64,000 nt of DNA, from positions 620,001 to 684,000 of the forward strand of contig JAHQRK010000028.1 of the NCBI GenBank assembly GCA_019828595.1. The letters are read 5' to 3'. Under the pieces are notes generated by a model. It did not search any database. It was not told where the DNA came from and saw only the letters and a list, made by a program, of their open reading frames with translations. Positions 44,593 to 53,947 of this stretch are shown here, piece after piece (position 1 is the stretch's first letter; each line of letters starts with the position of its first letter). The position numbers and the translations under genes are program-made. This DNA is from Aphanomyces cochlioides. Taxonomy: Eukaryota > Oomycota > Saprolegniomycetes > Saprolegniales > Verrucalvaceae.

Positions 44593-45492
44593 AATGAAGC
44601 GTTACAGTGAAAGAATCGGACAGTGTGAAAGATATAACTGTCAAGTGTCCACTCGACCCACACAATCTCTTTCTGCCGCCAATTCGCCGCGCATTTCCAA
44701 CTCTTTCGCTACGCCATCAATTGCTTCACCGCTTTGCGCAGTATATCTCATTGACCAGCTTTATCGGTGGCATAGACGACTGTTCTTTTTGGGACTGTAC
44801 AGTCTTTCTTCGAACAATAATTGCAAACAATTTTAAATAGTGTAAGTTCTTTACAGTTGATCTTTTGTGTTGTCGTCAGCTTTGAAACGAGACAACAAAA
44901 ACTTGGATAACTCAGTCCATTCAATAAGTAGTGGCTACCAATTCGCCTTGTGTCTATCTAGCCTGCGTTCAAGTCGACTAAGATTGCGGCATGCTGATTT
45001 TAATATGGATTTTTGTATACTATTCTGATTTGAAGAAAGACTTGTTTTTTTGTATGTGTACTCTAAATTTCTATATAGAATATTATTTACTCTTTGATCC
45101 TTGCCGACAGATCCGTAGCTTGTTGCCGCGATTGCACGCCACGCTGCCTTATTCTTGCGATTGCGTCTCGGTCGTGTCGGTACTGGGTACTGGCTCAGTG
45201 CTTGAGCCGAAAGGGAGGATGCCATTCGAGCTATACTCGAACAGACGTTCAAAAGCGTCGGCTCTCGCTGTCGCGCGAGTGGCGACGCCACCTAGAGGAC
45301 AGTTGGGTGTCTTTTGGTCCACAAAGCGCACAGGAGGAGTGCTCTTGACTTGGACTACCATCATAGTACGTTGGTCAGGAGTGAACAGAGATAATATGGT
45401 CTCACCGGAGGGTTTTGTTGTTGTCCAAGACTATCCAGGACCTGTCGCCTGGATTATCTCCTCAACCATGAAGCATTTTTTCACTCAAAAAG
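44593..45492. other. Intergenic, no gene recognised
   Basis: Several 60-180-codon frames on both strands overlap without domain or composition support. I do not call a gene up to the mariner element. Confidence 0.35.
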
Positions 45493-45494
45493 TA

Positions 45495-47274
45495 CTACTC
45501 TGTCCCGAAATGTTTTTCCACTTAGTGTAATTGGTCCAAATTAAGGCCATTTTTCAATGTAATTGAGCGCAATTGATGGATATCAAAGTATTTCTGCCAA
45601 TAATTGCAACAGTATTGCTCATGGTCGCCAGAGTCAGTCATTTCGAGGCAAGACACATTATCCAAAATGGACCAATCATATCGAACAAAAAATAATTTTT
45701 TGGCCAATCAATTGCTGAGAAGTGGACAAAGCCACTTTTACCCCATTGCAATTTCCGACGACTGTCATGGGCAAGAAGGGTCCGAATTTGTCTGACGACG
45801 ACAAAATCGTCATTTGTGCTGAATTATCTGCCATGCAAGCCGAAGGCAAACTCAATCGTGGTGCTCTCAAGCAAGTTGCAGTGAAATATTGCCGTTCAAC
45901 TAGAACTATTGCTGACCTTTGGAAGATGTACAAGATGGGACTTAACAATGGAACACCCTTGGCTGCAATTACCAGCAAGATAAAGTCAAATTCTGGCCGA
46001 AAGGGAATGACACCGACAGAAATACAGTCTCGCGTTCGAAAGGTGTCATTCCATCTCCGCCAGAATTTGAGAACGCTAGCTGAGGAAACGGGAATTGCTA
46101 AGACAATACTCCACCGTGCAAAGAAGGCCGGATTTTTGCGCTGCACTACAAATCGACTCAAGCCACGTCTCACAAATGAACACCATAAACAACGATTGGA
46201 GTTTGCGTTGGCCCATCTTGTTCCGTTTGAAGGCTCACTTGACTACACATTTAAACCATTAAACAATGTCGTCCACGTGGACGAAAAGTGGTTTTACCTT
46301 GCCAAGATTGACCAGAAGATATACCTCCTCCCTGACGAAACGGGTCCTGTTAGGACGATTCACAACCAGCGATTTATACCAAAGATCATGTTCCTGGCGG
46401 CAGTTGCAGAACCAAGAGTCGATGAATTGACTGGTGTGTTTTTCGATGGCAAAATAGGCATATGGCCTTTTATTGAGCGCGAACCAGCTGCACGCTCAAG
46501 TAAAAATCGTCCAAAGGGTACCCTTATTACCGTGCCTGTGTCAGTCACAAGGTCGGTTTACCGTGCTACTTTGATTGAAAAAGTTATCCCCGCCATCAAG
46601 TCCAAATGGCCTGCCGGGTCAACTCGTTCTGTTGTCATCCAGCAAGATAATGCGCCGGTGCATGTCTGTTTGAGCGATCCGAATGTGACAGAGGCTTGCA
46701 AGGCTGATGGTTGGAATATCACGATGTCAAATCAACCACCAAAAAGCCCAGATTTAAATATATTATATCTTGGTTTTTTCAACTCGATCCAAACTTTGCA
46801 ATATCGCAAAGTTGCACGAAATGTGGATGAATTGGTCACTGCTGTTGAAGATGCTTTCAACGAGCTGTCTTCCGAAAAGTTGCAGAACAATTTTGCGACC
46901 CTGCGTTGTGTCATGCGAGCAATCATGGAAAATGGAGGTGGCAATGAATTCAAAATTCCTCACTCTGGAAAAGCTCAAGCTCGCCGCGACGGCTCTTTTG
47001 GAGATCCTGAACTTGTGCCCATATCCATTGCCGAGAATGCTCAAGACTTACTCACTGAAATGTATGCCCGCAAGGAAGATGAAATGGCGGTCCATGAATT
47101 GTGCTCCACGTTCAACAATCTTGGGATTCCTCACGATGTTGAATTCCACGAGCTTTAACTTGTTTTGAATATACTTTTCATTTTCACTTCGTTTTATTAT
47201 AGAAATATAAAAGTGGAAGATCATTTCGGGACACCAAAAAAAACATACTAGAGAAACTTTCCGGGACAGAGTAG
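45495..47274 (+). mobile_element. Tc1/mariner-like transposon A (1780 bp) with TA target duplication
   Basis: Terminal inverted repeats start CTACTCTGTCCCGAAA (45495) and end with the complement of CTACTCTGTCCCGGAA (47274). Each is flanked by TA (45493-45494, 47275-47276), the mariner-type target duplication. A single transposase gene fills the interior. Confidence 0.9.
45767..47158 (+). CDS. Mariner-like transposase A, full length, third catalytic residue lost
   Basis: A 463-residue transposase that should cut and paste its own element. The N-terminal ~110 residues contain helix-turn-helix regions (GALKQVAVKYCRSTRTIADL, NLRTLAEETGIAKTILHRAK). DDE-fold motifs: VVHVDEKWFY with D172, VVIQQDNAPVH with D294, and SPDLNILYLGFF, where the third acid expected before LGF is Tyr334. 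The sister element at 54-55 kb has LLDLGF there. Frame otherwise fully open, so the protein may be expressed and bind the TIRs without catalysis. The ATG at 45767 follows an in-frame ATG at 45722; the later one starts the family-like N-terminus. Confidence 0.88.
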   Translation: MGKKGPNLSDDDKIVICAELSAMQAEGKLNRGALKQVAVKYCRSTRTIADLWKMYKMGLNNGTPLAAITSKIKSNSGRKGMTPTEIQSRVRKVSFHLRQNLRTLAEETGIAKTILHRAKKAGFLRCTTNRLKPRLTNEHHKQRLEFALAHLVPFEGSLDYTFKPLNNVVHVDEKWFYLAKIDQKIYLLPDETGPVRTIHNQRFIPKIMFLAAVAEPRVDELTGVFFDGKIGIWPFIEREPAARSSKNRPKGTLITVPVSVTRSVYRATLIEKVIPAIKSKWPAGSTRSVVIQQDNAPVHVCLSDPNVTEACKADGWNITMSNQPPKSPDLNILYLGFFNSIQTLQYRKVARNVDELVTAVEDAFNELSSEKLQNNFATLRCVMRAIMENGGGNEFKIPHSGKAQARRDGSFGDPELVPISIAENAQDLLTEMYARKEDEMAVHELCSTFNNLGIPHDVEFHEL

Positions 47275-47573
47275 TACCAAAATAACAAGCGAAAAACGCT
47301 CTATTTATCTGTCCAATCAGATTCTAATAACGATGAGTTTTGGCGAATTAGACGACACATGCCGCAATAATAGTAACAAGGGTGCAAACTCGATCTTTTT
47401 TGGTGATTACATTGCAGAAAGGCATAAATTAGTGTGATTGTTCACTGAAACTGCGTGGAATGTTCTTTTGGGGTCATGGAAATCCATGGATGGATGGAGG
47501 AGAGCATGTTTATACTCGCGGCATATTCAATCATTTGTCTTTCTCTCATTAAATATGTCGATGAGGAGCTGCT

Positions 47574-50500
47574 CTAGCGCCACTTGCTGTCGGGAGCTCG
47601 CGAACTGCCAGGGCCATCGCGGCGGAAGGAAGAATCGCGGCGAGGGCCATCGTCTTCGCGGCCGCCGAATCGGCGAGGACCATCCCGGTCGCGATCGCCA
47701 AATCCGCCACGAGGGCCTTCACGGTCACGATCACCGAATCCACCGCGAGGACCTTCACGATCGCGGTCACCAAAGCCACCGCGAGGACCTTCACGGTCGC
47801 GGTCACCAAAGCCACCACGGGGACCATCGCGATCGCCGAAGCGAGACGAGCCTTCACGGTCACGGTCACCAAAACCACCGCGGGGACCATCACGAGGGCC
47901 ATCGTCATCACCGCGGCCAAAGCGAGAGCTGCCAAAGCCACTGCGAGGAGGAGCATCGCGATCGCCGAAGCGAGACGAGCCTTCACGGTCACGGTCGCCA
48001 AAACCACCACGAGGCCCATCACGGTCACCAAAGCGAGACGAACCTTCACGGTCGCCGAATCCGCGAGGACCATCGCGATCGCCAAAGCCACTGCTGCGAG
48101 GAGCATCACGTTCCCAGCGAGAGTTGCCTTCGCCAATACGAGAGCTGTCACGACGGTCGAATCCGCGGTCGTCGCCACGGTCGCGGAAGCTGCGGTTGCC
48201 AAAGCCACTGTCGCTCTTGAAGGCTTCTTCGAGACGGCGGCCAGATCGAGGCACGGTTGACCAGTCCTTGTCGTCGTCGACTTGTTGACGGGCACTGGGT
48301 GGGACATACTTCTTTGGCTTCTCAGCTTCTTCGCGGCGACGACGTTCCTCTTCTTCCTCAGCTTCCTTGCGTTGGCGTTCCAATTCCGCTTCGCGCGCTT
48401 CGGCTTCGAGACGAAGACGTTCTTCGCGAGCTTCCGCTTCCAGACGCTTGCGCTCGGCTTCTTCTTCGAGACGTAATTGTTCTTCGTGGTCGGCTTGGCG
48501 CTCACGAGCACGTTGGAGCTTCTCTTCGAGCTTCTTAACTTGGTTGCGCAATTTTTCTTCTTCCAATTGAGCTCGAACCTTTTCAAGCAGACGAGCTTCG
48601 TGGGCTTGGCAAAAGGCAACAGAGAGGGGCTTGCTCTTAGTAAAGAGAGCCTTTTGGGCAATGCCATACTCGTAGTCTTCTTTGGCTTGCTTGAGCGTCG
48701 CTTGCCAAGTTTCTTCAAAGACACGGCGATCTTCTTCTTGCTTGGCCTTAAATTGAGCCTCCAAGATGGGAGTTTCGGCTTCACGCGTGGCGCGGATGAT
48801 GAAATCCAAACGACGGGCAGCATCCTTGAGCTTACGTTGGGCTTCTTCCTTCGATTTGAGGGCCTTTTCCTTGGCTTCTTGGAGCAATTTGTCCTTGTCG
48901 ACAGTGTCGAAGTCGACGTTCGAGACGTCCTTGCCAAGCTTGGACAAGATGCTCTTGGCATCCTTGCGAGCAATGTCTTCCTTGATCTTTTGGATGCGTT
49001 CCAACTCGCGCTTCTTGGCTTCGGCTTCGAGGCGTTCGGCTTCTTGCTTGGCACGCAAAGCTTCAGCTTCTTGCTTCTTGCGTTCTTCAGCCTTAGCTCG
49101 TTCTTGCATGAGTTTTTCAAACGCTTCCTTTTGTTGTTCAATGCGGACACGGCGATCAAGCATAGCGACGCGCGTCGACTTCATTTCCTTCTTGGTCTTT
49201 TCAACCAACGATGGAATCGCCGATTTAACAGGGGAGACAACGTCCAAGACAGCTTGGAGCTTTTGACCCAAATGAGTCAAGTGCTTGGCGTGGCTTTCCA
49301 TGGCCAAGACGGGCGAGAAGCGCATGCAGTTGCTGGCGTGGTCAATGCGAATTCGGATCGAAGCCGAGGCGTCCTTGCGGCTGCGCACAATGAGCTGTTC
49401 AATCTCACGAGTCGACATGTCAAGGCCGCTAGTCATTTTGTGGAAATGGGCCAACGTCACGGACGAGTAGACGTGGGTCAATTGTTCCAAGACCAAATGG
49501 ACCGTCAATTCTTCAAGGAACGCAACGTAGACATTCAATCGTGGGTGAGCCTTGAGGGCTTGGAGCAAAGGTTGGATTTCAGACACAATTTGGAGAGGGT
49601 CAATGGTGGCGCGGTCCAAGCGGTTGTACAAGGCAGCAACTTCGGGCACTGCCAAGTCAACAATGTGAAGGGCCTCCATATCATCGAGCAATTGGCGACG
49701 AGTGGGGGGCTGGAGCGAAGTGAAGCCAAGCAGAGCGGCCATGTGTTCGTCCTTTTCTTCCAGCAAACCAGCAGCAGTGTCAGTGTTTTCAAGCAAAATG
49801 CTATCGTGGCTACGGAGAGGGATCGACAACGACGCCAAGACCACTGTGGAGGCCAGGATGTCAGGCGTTTCCATAGGCAACCCTTCACGTTGGACAAGAG
49901 TGTAGTACTTGAACCAGGCAAACGCATGGAGCAAATGGTTCTTCGAGACGAAGAAGATGTGCGCCAAATTCTTGTAGTACGTGGCCATGATCGAGGCTTT
50001 GGGGGGAACATCCCAAAAGTGAATGATGGCATGGATGTCATCAATCGTGCGAAAGCCTTCAGTGTACAATTCCAAAAAGGTGGCAGTTTCCAATTGCTCA
50101 AAACGGATCGTAAGATGCAATTCAACACTTTCAGCGGACCATCCTTCCCATCCACGGAGCTGTCGGACGCTTTGTGTAGTTGGCGTGGCTTCGTGGCGCT
50201 GCATGGTGTACAAATGCGTGCGCAAGATTTCGCACAAGCGGCGGAATTCAATCTTGCGGGTGTATGTGCGGCAAAAGGCAAAGGCACTCAACGCGACTTG
50301 CTTGTACAATCCTTCCAACTTGGTGTTGCAGCGCAAAATATCCAACACGGTGCGGTATGTTTCCCACATGAATCGCAACCATGGCAAGACAACAGCGCGG
50401 TCTGTGCGGTCGGCCGAGTCTTCAGAGGTAGTAGTACTCATCATGACGGCTTCAGGCGTTTGAGACGATTCAAGGTCGACGGACGCCAAGATCGCAATTT

Positions 50501-50855
50501 CTGTGGAGTGCTTACGAGCTTCAGCCGCGCGCTTTTCGGATTCATTGACAAAGAACAACAATACCTTTTCCAACGAGGCGGGGTTTTGCGCCAAGACGAG
50601 GTTGCGGTATTGATGCAAGCCATCCTTGGCAATGCGTCCCAATTGAAGGTCGATTGTGATGTTGAGGTAGGTGAGCATCAAGTCTTCATGTGTAGGTTGC
50701 CAAGTACGGTTCTTCTTGGCAATGAGAGCTTCATGGAGGATTTCAAGAGCGTTGCGCTTTTGACGCTTGACGACACCTGCATCAGCATTGGGTGTATTCA
50801 GGAGCTCATTCGCCCGCTTAAGCGCATTCTCCGGCTTCTGGAAGAAGTGCGACAT
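47574..50855 (-). CDS. EIF3A: Eukaryotic translation initiation factor 3 subunit A
   Basis: A single-exon, 1093-residue core subunit of eIF3, which scaffolds the 43S pre-initiation complex on the 40S ribosome. N-terminus MSHFFQKPENALKRANELLN is the family signature. A PCI-type helical region follows (TFLELYTEGFRTIDDIHAII ... QIVSEIQPLLQALK, SVTLAHFHKMTSGLDMSTRE), then a long charged helix/coiled coil (residues ~580-850). The C-terminal ~230 residues hold tandem GPRGGFGDRDRE repeats, ending SKWR. Length is between yeast (964) and human (1382). The start at 50855 is chosen over the upstream open frame (50909) because it begins the conserved N-terminus. ATCCGGATA (50916) and TATCCGGTTA (50934) lie 61-88 nt upstream, and an inverted CCAAT box lies at 50959. 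Confidence 0.96.
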   Translation of the reverse strand: MSHFFQKPENALKRANELLNTPNADAGVVKRQKRNALEILHEALIAKKNRTWQPTHEDLMLTYLNITIDLQLGRIAKDGLHQYRNLVLAQNPASLEKVLLFFVNESEKRAAEARKHSTEIAILASVDLESSQTPEAVMMSTTTSEDSADRTDRAVVLPWLRFMWETYRTVLDILRCNTKLEGLYKQVALSAFAFCRTYTRKIEFRRLCEILRTHLYTMQRHEATPTTQSVRQLRGWEGWSAESVELHLTIRFEQLETATFLELYTEGFRTIDDIHAIIHFWDVPPKASIMATYYKNLAHIFFVSKNHLLHAFAWFKYYTLVQREGLPMETPDILASTVVLASLSIPLRSHDSILLENTDTAAGLLEEKDEHMAALLGFTSLQPPTRRQLLDDMEALHIVDLAVPEVAALYNRLDRATIDPLQIVSEIQPLLQALKAHPRLNVYVAFLEELTVHLVLEQLTHVYSSVTLAHFHKMTSGLDMSTREIEQLIVRSRKDASASIRIRIDHASNCMRFSPVLAMESHAKHLTHLGQKLQAVLDVVSPVKSAIPSLVEKTKKEMKSTRVAMLDRRVRIEQQKEAFEKLMQERAKAEERKKQEAEALRAKQEAERLEAEAKKRELERIQKIKEDIARKDAKSILSKLGKDVSNVDFDTVDKDKLLQEAKEKALKSKEEAQRKLKDAARRLDFIIRATREAETPILEAQFKAKQEEDRRVFEETWQATLKQAKEDYEYGIAQKALFTKSKPLSVAFCQAHEARLLEKVRAQLEEEKLRNQVKKLEEKLQRARERQADHEEQLRLEEEAERKRLEAEAREERLRLEAEAREAELERQRKEAEEEEERRRREEAEKPKKYVPPSARQQVDDDKDWSTVPRSGRRLEEAFKSDSGFGNRSFRDRGDDRGFDRRDSSRIGEGNSRWERDAPRSSGFGDRDGPRGFGDREGSSRFGDRDGPRGGFGDRDREGSSRFGDRDAPPRSGFGSSRFGRGDDDGPRDGPRGGFGDRDREGSSRFGDRDGPRGGFGDRDREGPRGGFGDRDREGPRGGFGDRDREGPRGGFGDRDRDGPRRFGGREDDGPRRDSSFRRDGPGSSRAPDSKWR
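47640..48110. repeat. Coding minisatellite in eIF3a C-terminus
   Basis: Imperfect 36-nt and related repeats encode GPRGGFGDRDRE units of eIF3a. They give rise to long open frames in other phases and on the plus strand that are not genes. Confidence 0.8.
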
Positions 50856-50915
50856 GGAAAGGCGGCGACAGCGGCGACTTTGGAAATGATCCCCACCAGC
50901 CAAATACAAAAGATA

Positions 50916-50943
50916 ATCCGGATAAACTACAAGTATCCGGTTA
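50916..50943. promoter_or_regulatory. ATCCGGATA and TATCCGGTTA upstream of eIF3a
   Basis: Two copies of the recurrent palindrome, 61-88 nt before the chosen eIF3a ATG. No other gene starts nearby on the opposite strand, which argues that the element serves eIF3a. Confidence 0.55.
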
Positions 50944-51078
50944 TATTTTATAAAAATGATTGGCTAAATATTTTGCAATTTAACCAATGAAATGAATATA
51001 ATTTTATCTTCTTGTGTTGGTGAGGATAAGTTGGTACGGGAGCTATTCAGGCGTAGATATCAAGCATAAAGAGTTATA

Positions 51079-51689
51079 CTAGTAGTATGTCTTAAGAATA
51101 CGATCGATGGCGAGAGGAAGCTTGGAGGAGAAGCTCCTGGATGGCAAGTTGTTGCCTGTAATTAGTGGCCACTTGGAGAGGAGTTCGACCTTTCTTAGGT
51201 CGAGGGAGATAACCTTAAAGTCGAATCGCAGAAACTTGTCCATTTCGTGAAGCCATGTAGTGCCGATCTAGTACAGAAGAAACGTTTCAGTTGATGCGAT
51301 TACCAACATCTTACCTCAGGAGACAAGTCCAAGGAAGCTCCATGGTCAAGTAACACTTTGACAATATGTTCATGTCCATATAATGCAGCCAGAAGGATAG
51401 GAGTGAAGACATCCTGTCTGGGATTTAAGAAGTGATATTTCAACCTCCATACCTCGTCGAGTTTGTCCACAATTGCGCCAGCAGAAAGTAACTCTTTGAC
51501 GATAACACAGTGGCCAGTCCACGCAGCTTCATGCAGCGCAGTCCGGCCATCCTATGGCAAAGTGCATTCTAATGCACGCAGCCTTCGATCAATGTTTACA
51601 TCTTTGGCGATATCCGCTGAGGCTCCACTGGTTAGCAACTCCTTGACACCGCCCAAATGCCCTTTTTGTGATGCCTCATTAAGTGGCAT
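51079..51689 (-). CDS. Ankyrin-repeat protein, four or more exons
   Basis: Exons 51689-51600, 51551-51453, 51413-51315 and 51267-51079 (introns 39-48 nt) join in phase to 158 residues. Each of the first exons carries one ankyrin repeat, and introns fall exactly at repeat boundaries: MPLNEASQKGHLGGVKELLT, DGRTALHEAAWTGHCVIVKE, and VFTPILLAALYGHEHIVKVL. The last exon has a degenerate repeat followed by a tail of unknown type. An exon-per-repeat layout suggests expansion by exon duplication. Further 5' exons may exist, because the first repeat starts abruptly at the ATG. Protein-protein interaction role only can be inferred. Confidence 0.75.
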
Positions 51690-52146
51690 TCTCCCATGAT
51701 TTTACTAATCCCACAATTAGTTCAGTTGTCGTTCCCAGATCAGTCGACCCCTGCAGCATATCCGAGGAGATTCTCGGTCAATTCGACCGCAATATGTTGA
51801 GTTGCCCATCCGAAATGACAACCAAAACGAGAAGTTCTCAAGAGAGATTGTTGTGAAATGAGATCGACAAAACTTGCTGATTGGAGTGATATTTAAAATA
51901 GCATCCAATCAGACTGCAGGAAATAATTTCACAAGCTTCCATTGTCCTTGGACACTGAAATGACGACTGCGACAGATGTCGTGTCCGAGGTTCGCAGAGA
52001 AAAGCTCCATTGATGCGAGAAGGCTATGGTGAATAGGATGTTGTCGACGCTCCATCAATTTCGTCTCATCTGCGTCATTGACGTCATCTTTGTCGGCAAC
52101 ATGATTGCCGTTTCCTTCAGGTCAACTTCTCTCAAGAAATCCAATG
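51690..52146. other. Intergenic, no gene recognised
   Basis: May contain 5' exons of the ankyrin gene. No supportable frame otherwise. Confidence 0.35.
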
Positions 52147-52482
52147 TTAGTTGCTTCGTATGTGATTCTTTAGCGCTCTCTTGGCAGCTCGTGGGCTGCA
52201 TCGGCTAGTCGGTCCTACTAGCATGGCGCCGTCAATGCTCGTGTTCACGGTGGCGTTGCTGTGTACTAGTATGGCGCACTTGTGTTCAAGCGCTTGGACT
52301 CTCTTCTCTCTCTCTTTCAGCTCAATAGTCAGTTCACCGATCCGTCGCTCCACTTCGGCAATTTGATGGACGAGTTCCCATTCCTCTGGGGTTTCTTCCG
52401 CTTGCGGTGGGCGAGTAGCGTAGTTGTACACCACATATGCAAGCTTGACTACGCTGATTCCTGTCAAAACGATCGACGCCAT
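52147..52482 (-). CDS. Small membrane protein with coiled coil
   Basis: 111 residues from the ATG at 52482: a hydrophobic N-terminal helix (MASIVLTGISVVKLAYVVYN), an acidic linker and a coiled coil (EVERRIGELTIELKEREKRV), then a less structured tail. The orientation could be a signal anchor. No family recognised. The open frame begins upstream at a TTG. It is one of three small genes or remnants in 52-58 kb that combine a coiled coil with one membrane helix. Confidence 0.5.
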   Translation of the reverse strand: MASIVLTGISVVKLAYVVYNYATRPPQAEETPEEWELVHQIAEVERRIGELTIELKEREKRVQALEHKCAILVHSNATVNTSIDGAMLVGPTSRCSPRAAKRALKNHIRSN

Positions 52483-53040
52483 GGTTTGGCACGCCAAGTG
52501 GAGAATTCCTTTGTACGGCTGTCAGCAAAGTTTTCACGCCGTTGTCGTGTCCAGCTCGAAATACCACTGGAATGAAGCTCGCCACTGACTATAAATGGCT
52601 CACTGGCTTTGACGACAACTCGTGGCGAAGTGTAGGCTTTGTCGTTGACATGGAACTTCTAGACGATGGCTCGAATGTCTACCATGCTCCAGAGCTCAAT
52701 GCTGTCAATCCTCCATGTTCCTTGGGCGCCAAGAGTTGGAATGCTGTAAGTAGTCGAGTGGTGAATAACTTTGGTGGCTCGCAACTTTGAGATTTCGCAG
52801 TGTCCTACGCATTCCAGGGGGTCCAAGAAGAAGCAGAAGTCCATGAGGTGGACGAGATTCCTTGCATCGAGAGCAACGAAGTAGTGACTTTGTTGTCTGC
52901 CAGAGTGAAATAAGTCAAGTGCCAGGTGTCTTTCCTTGACCTCTTCGAGTACATCCTGCGGGTGGCCTCCGCTGGACGCATCGTCAGTCGTGACAGAGGA
53001 GTTGACAAAGTCCACGCTCGGCCCCACAAGCGAATTTACC
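52483..53040. other. Unresolved small-gene region
   Basis: A plus-strand fragment (SYAFQGVQEEAEVHEVDEIP ... ending at a TAA near 52912) looks protein-like and follows a good GTAAGT...GCAG intron (52746-52799), but its upstream exon is unclear. Not called as a gene. Confidence 0.3.
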
Positions 53041-53401
53041 ATGGGCGACGCAGGCTTGGACGAGTACTTTAGCGAGGAGACGTTGAATCAAGGCATGCGC
53101 TTCCTGACTGCAACCTTCAACTAGTTCAACGGATGGCAACAAGGAACGCAGCTCAACCAACAACGAAACGAGCTCCAGCAACGCCAAGAAGCCCTTGCAA
53201 GACAAGACGCCGAATTGAGAAGGAGACGCCATCAGCAACTCATGGCGTCGTCCGTGGCGACGATGCAGCACCAAGTCCGCATGAAACCAACGGAATAAAT
53301 CTGTCTGGTCGACACATCAACTCGCCATCGTCGTTGGGGCGATCGCGCTTGTAGGCGTCCTTGCCTTCTTCGCCTTCAAGTCGAATGCACAATCTCCATG
53401 A
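53041..53401 (+). pseudogene. Coiled-coil, tail-anchored protein remnant
   Basis: It reads MGDAGLDEYFSEETLNQGMR..., has an in-frame TAG at 53122-53124, then GTQLNQQRNELQQRQEALAR-type coiled coil to a TAA near 53296. One base out of frame it continues with a C-terminal membrane helix (LAIVVGAIALVGVLAFFAF) and a stop at 53401. The three parts make sense as one tail-anchored protein interrupted by one nonsense codon and one frameshift. No family recognised. Confidence 0.45.
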
Positions 53402-53945
53402 GGTCACCACCACATGACAGCCATCATCGCATCCTGTCCGTTGATTTGTCCCTGCTTTGAGCGCAGCGCGGAAAAAGCCGCGACGTGGGTCAACAATTCC
53501 AAACCCAGCGTTGGGTTGCTTCACGGTGGCGTTGGCCTCTTTTCTTTCGCCATGGCCATCTCTCCTTGGCCTGTGTCCCTCCGATCTCCACCAGCTCACA
53601 CTGCATTCCACCTCCATGAGGCTCAGCTCTTATCCTTGGCGTGGAAGTTCTAGATAATTGCTCGCCTCTCTCTCTGTGATTCTCCATCTTCCTCCGTGCA
53701 GCAGCTTTGAGAGTCGTCGACGTGCCATCCTGTGGGAAACCAAGCAGACCTAATGTGTTGTCGCCATCTCACCTGAGCCATCCACTGAGTGAGAAAAGTC
53801 AAGCGATGATGATCTTCCCAGAGGATAGAGACCACTGGCCTCAGTGTGTACTCCTCTGGAACGTCCACAATCGAAATCACAACGCACGACTGAAGCATGG
53901 AGCTCATGAAGACGTCGTCCGAGCAGGCGTAGCTCGGCCATCAAC
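53402..53945. other. Intergenic, no gene recognised
   Basis: Overlapping 60-125-codon frames on both strands without domain support, up to the second mariner element. Confidence 0.35.
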
Positions 53946-53947
53946 TA

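Noticed and set aside
47549..49159. 536-codon minus-strand open frame and 234-260-codon plus-strand frames
   Set aside because: They are alternative phases of the eIF3a Arg/Gly/Asp repeat region, and their Lys/Ser/Ala or Arg/Ser/Pro bias comes from the repeats.
48477..50990. 837-codon plus-strand open frame antisense to eIF3a
   Set aside because: It overlaps the well-conserved eIF3a on the other strand; its composition (runs of Leu/Phe/Val opposite Lys/Glu codons) is that of an antisense shadow, and it shows no domain.
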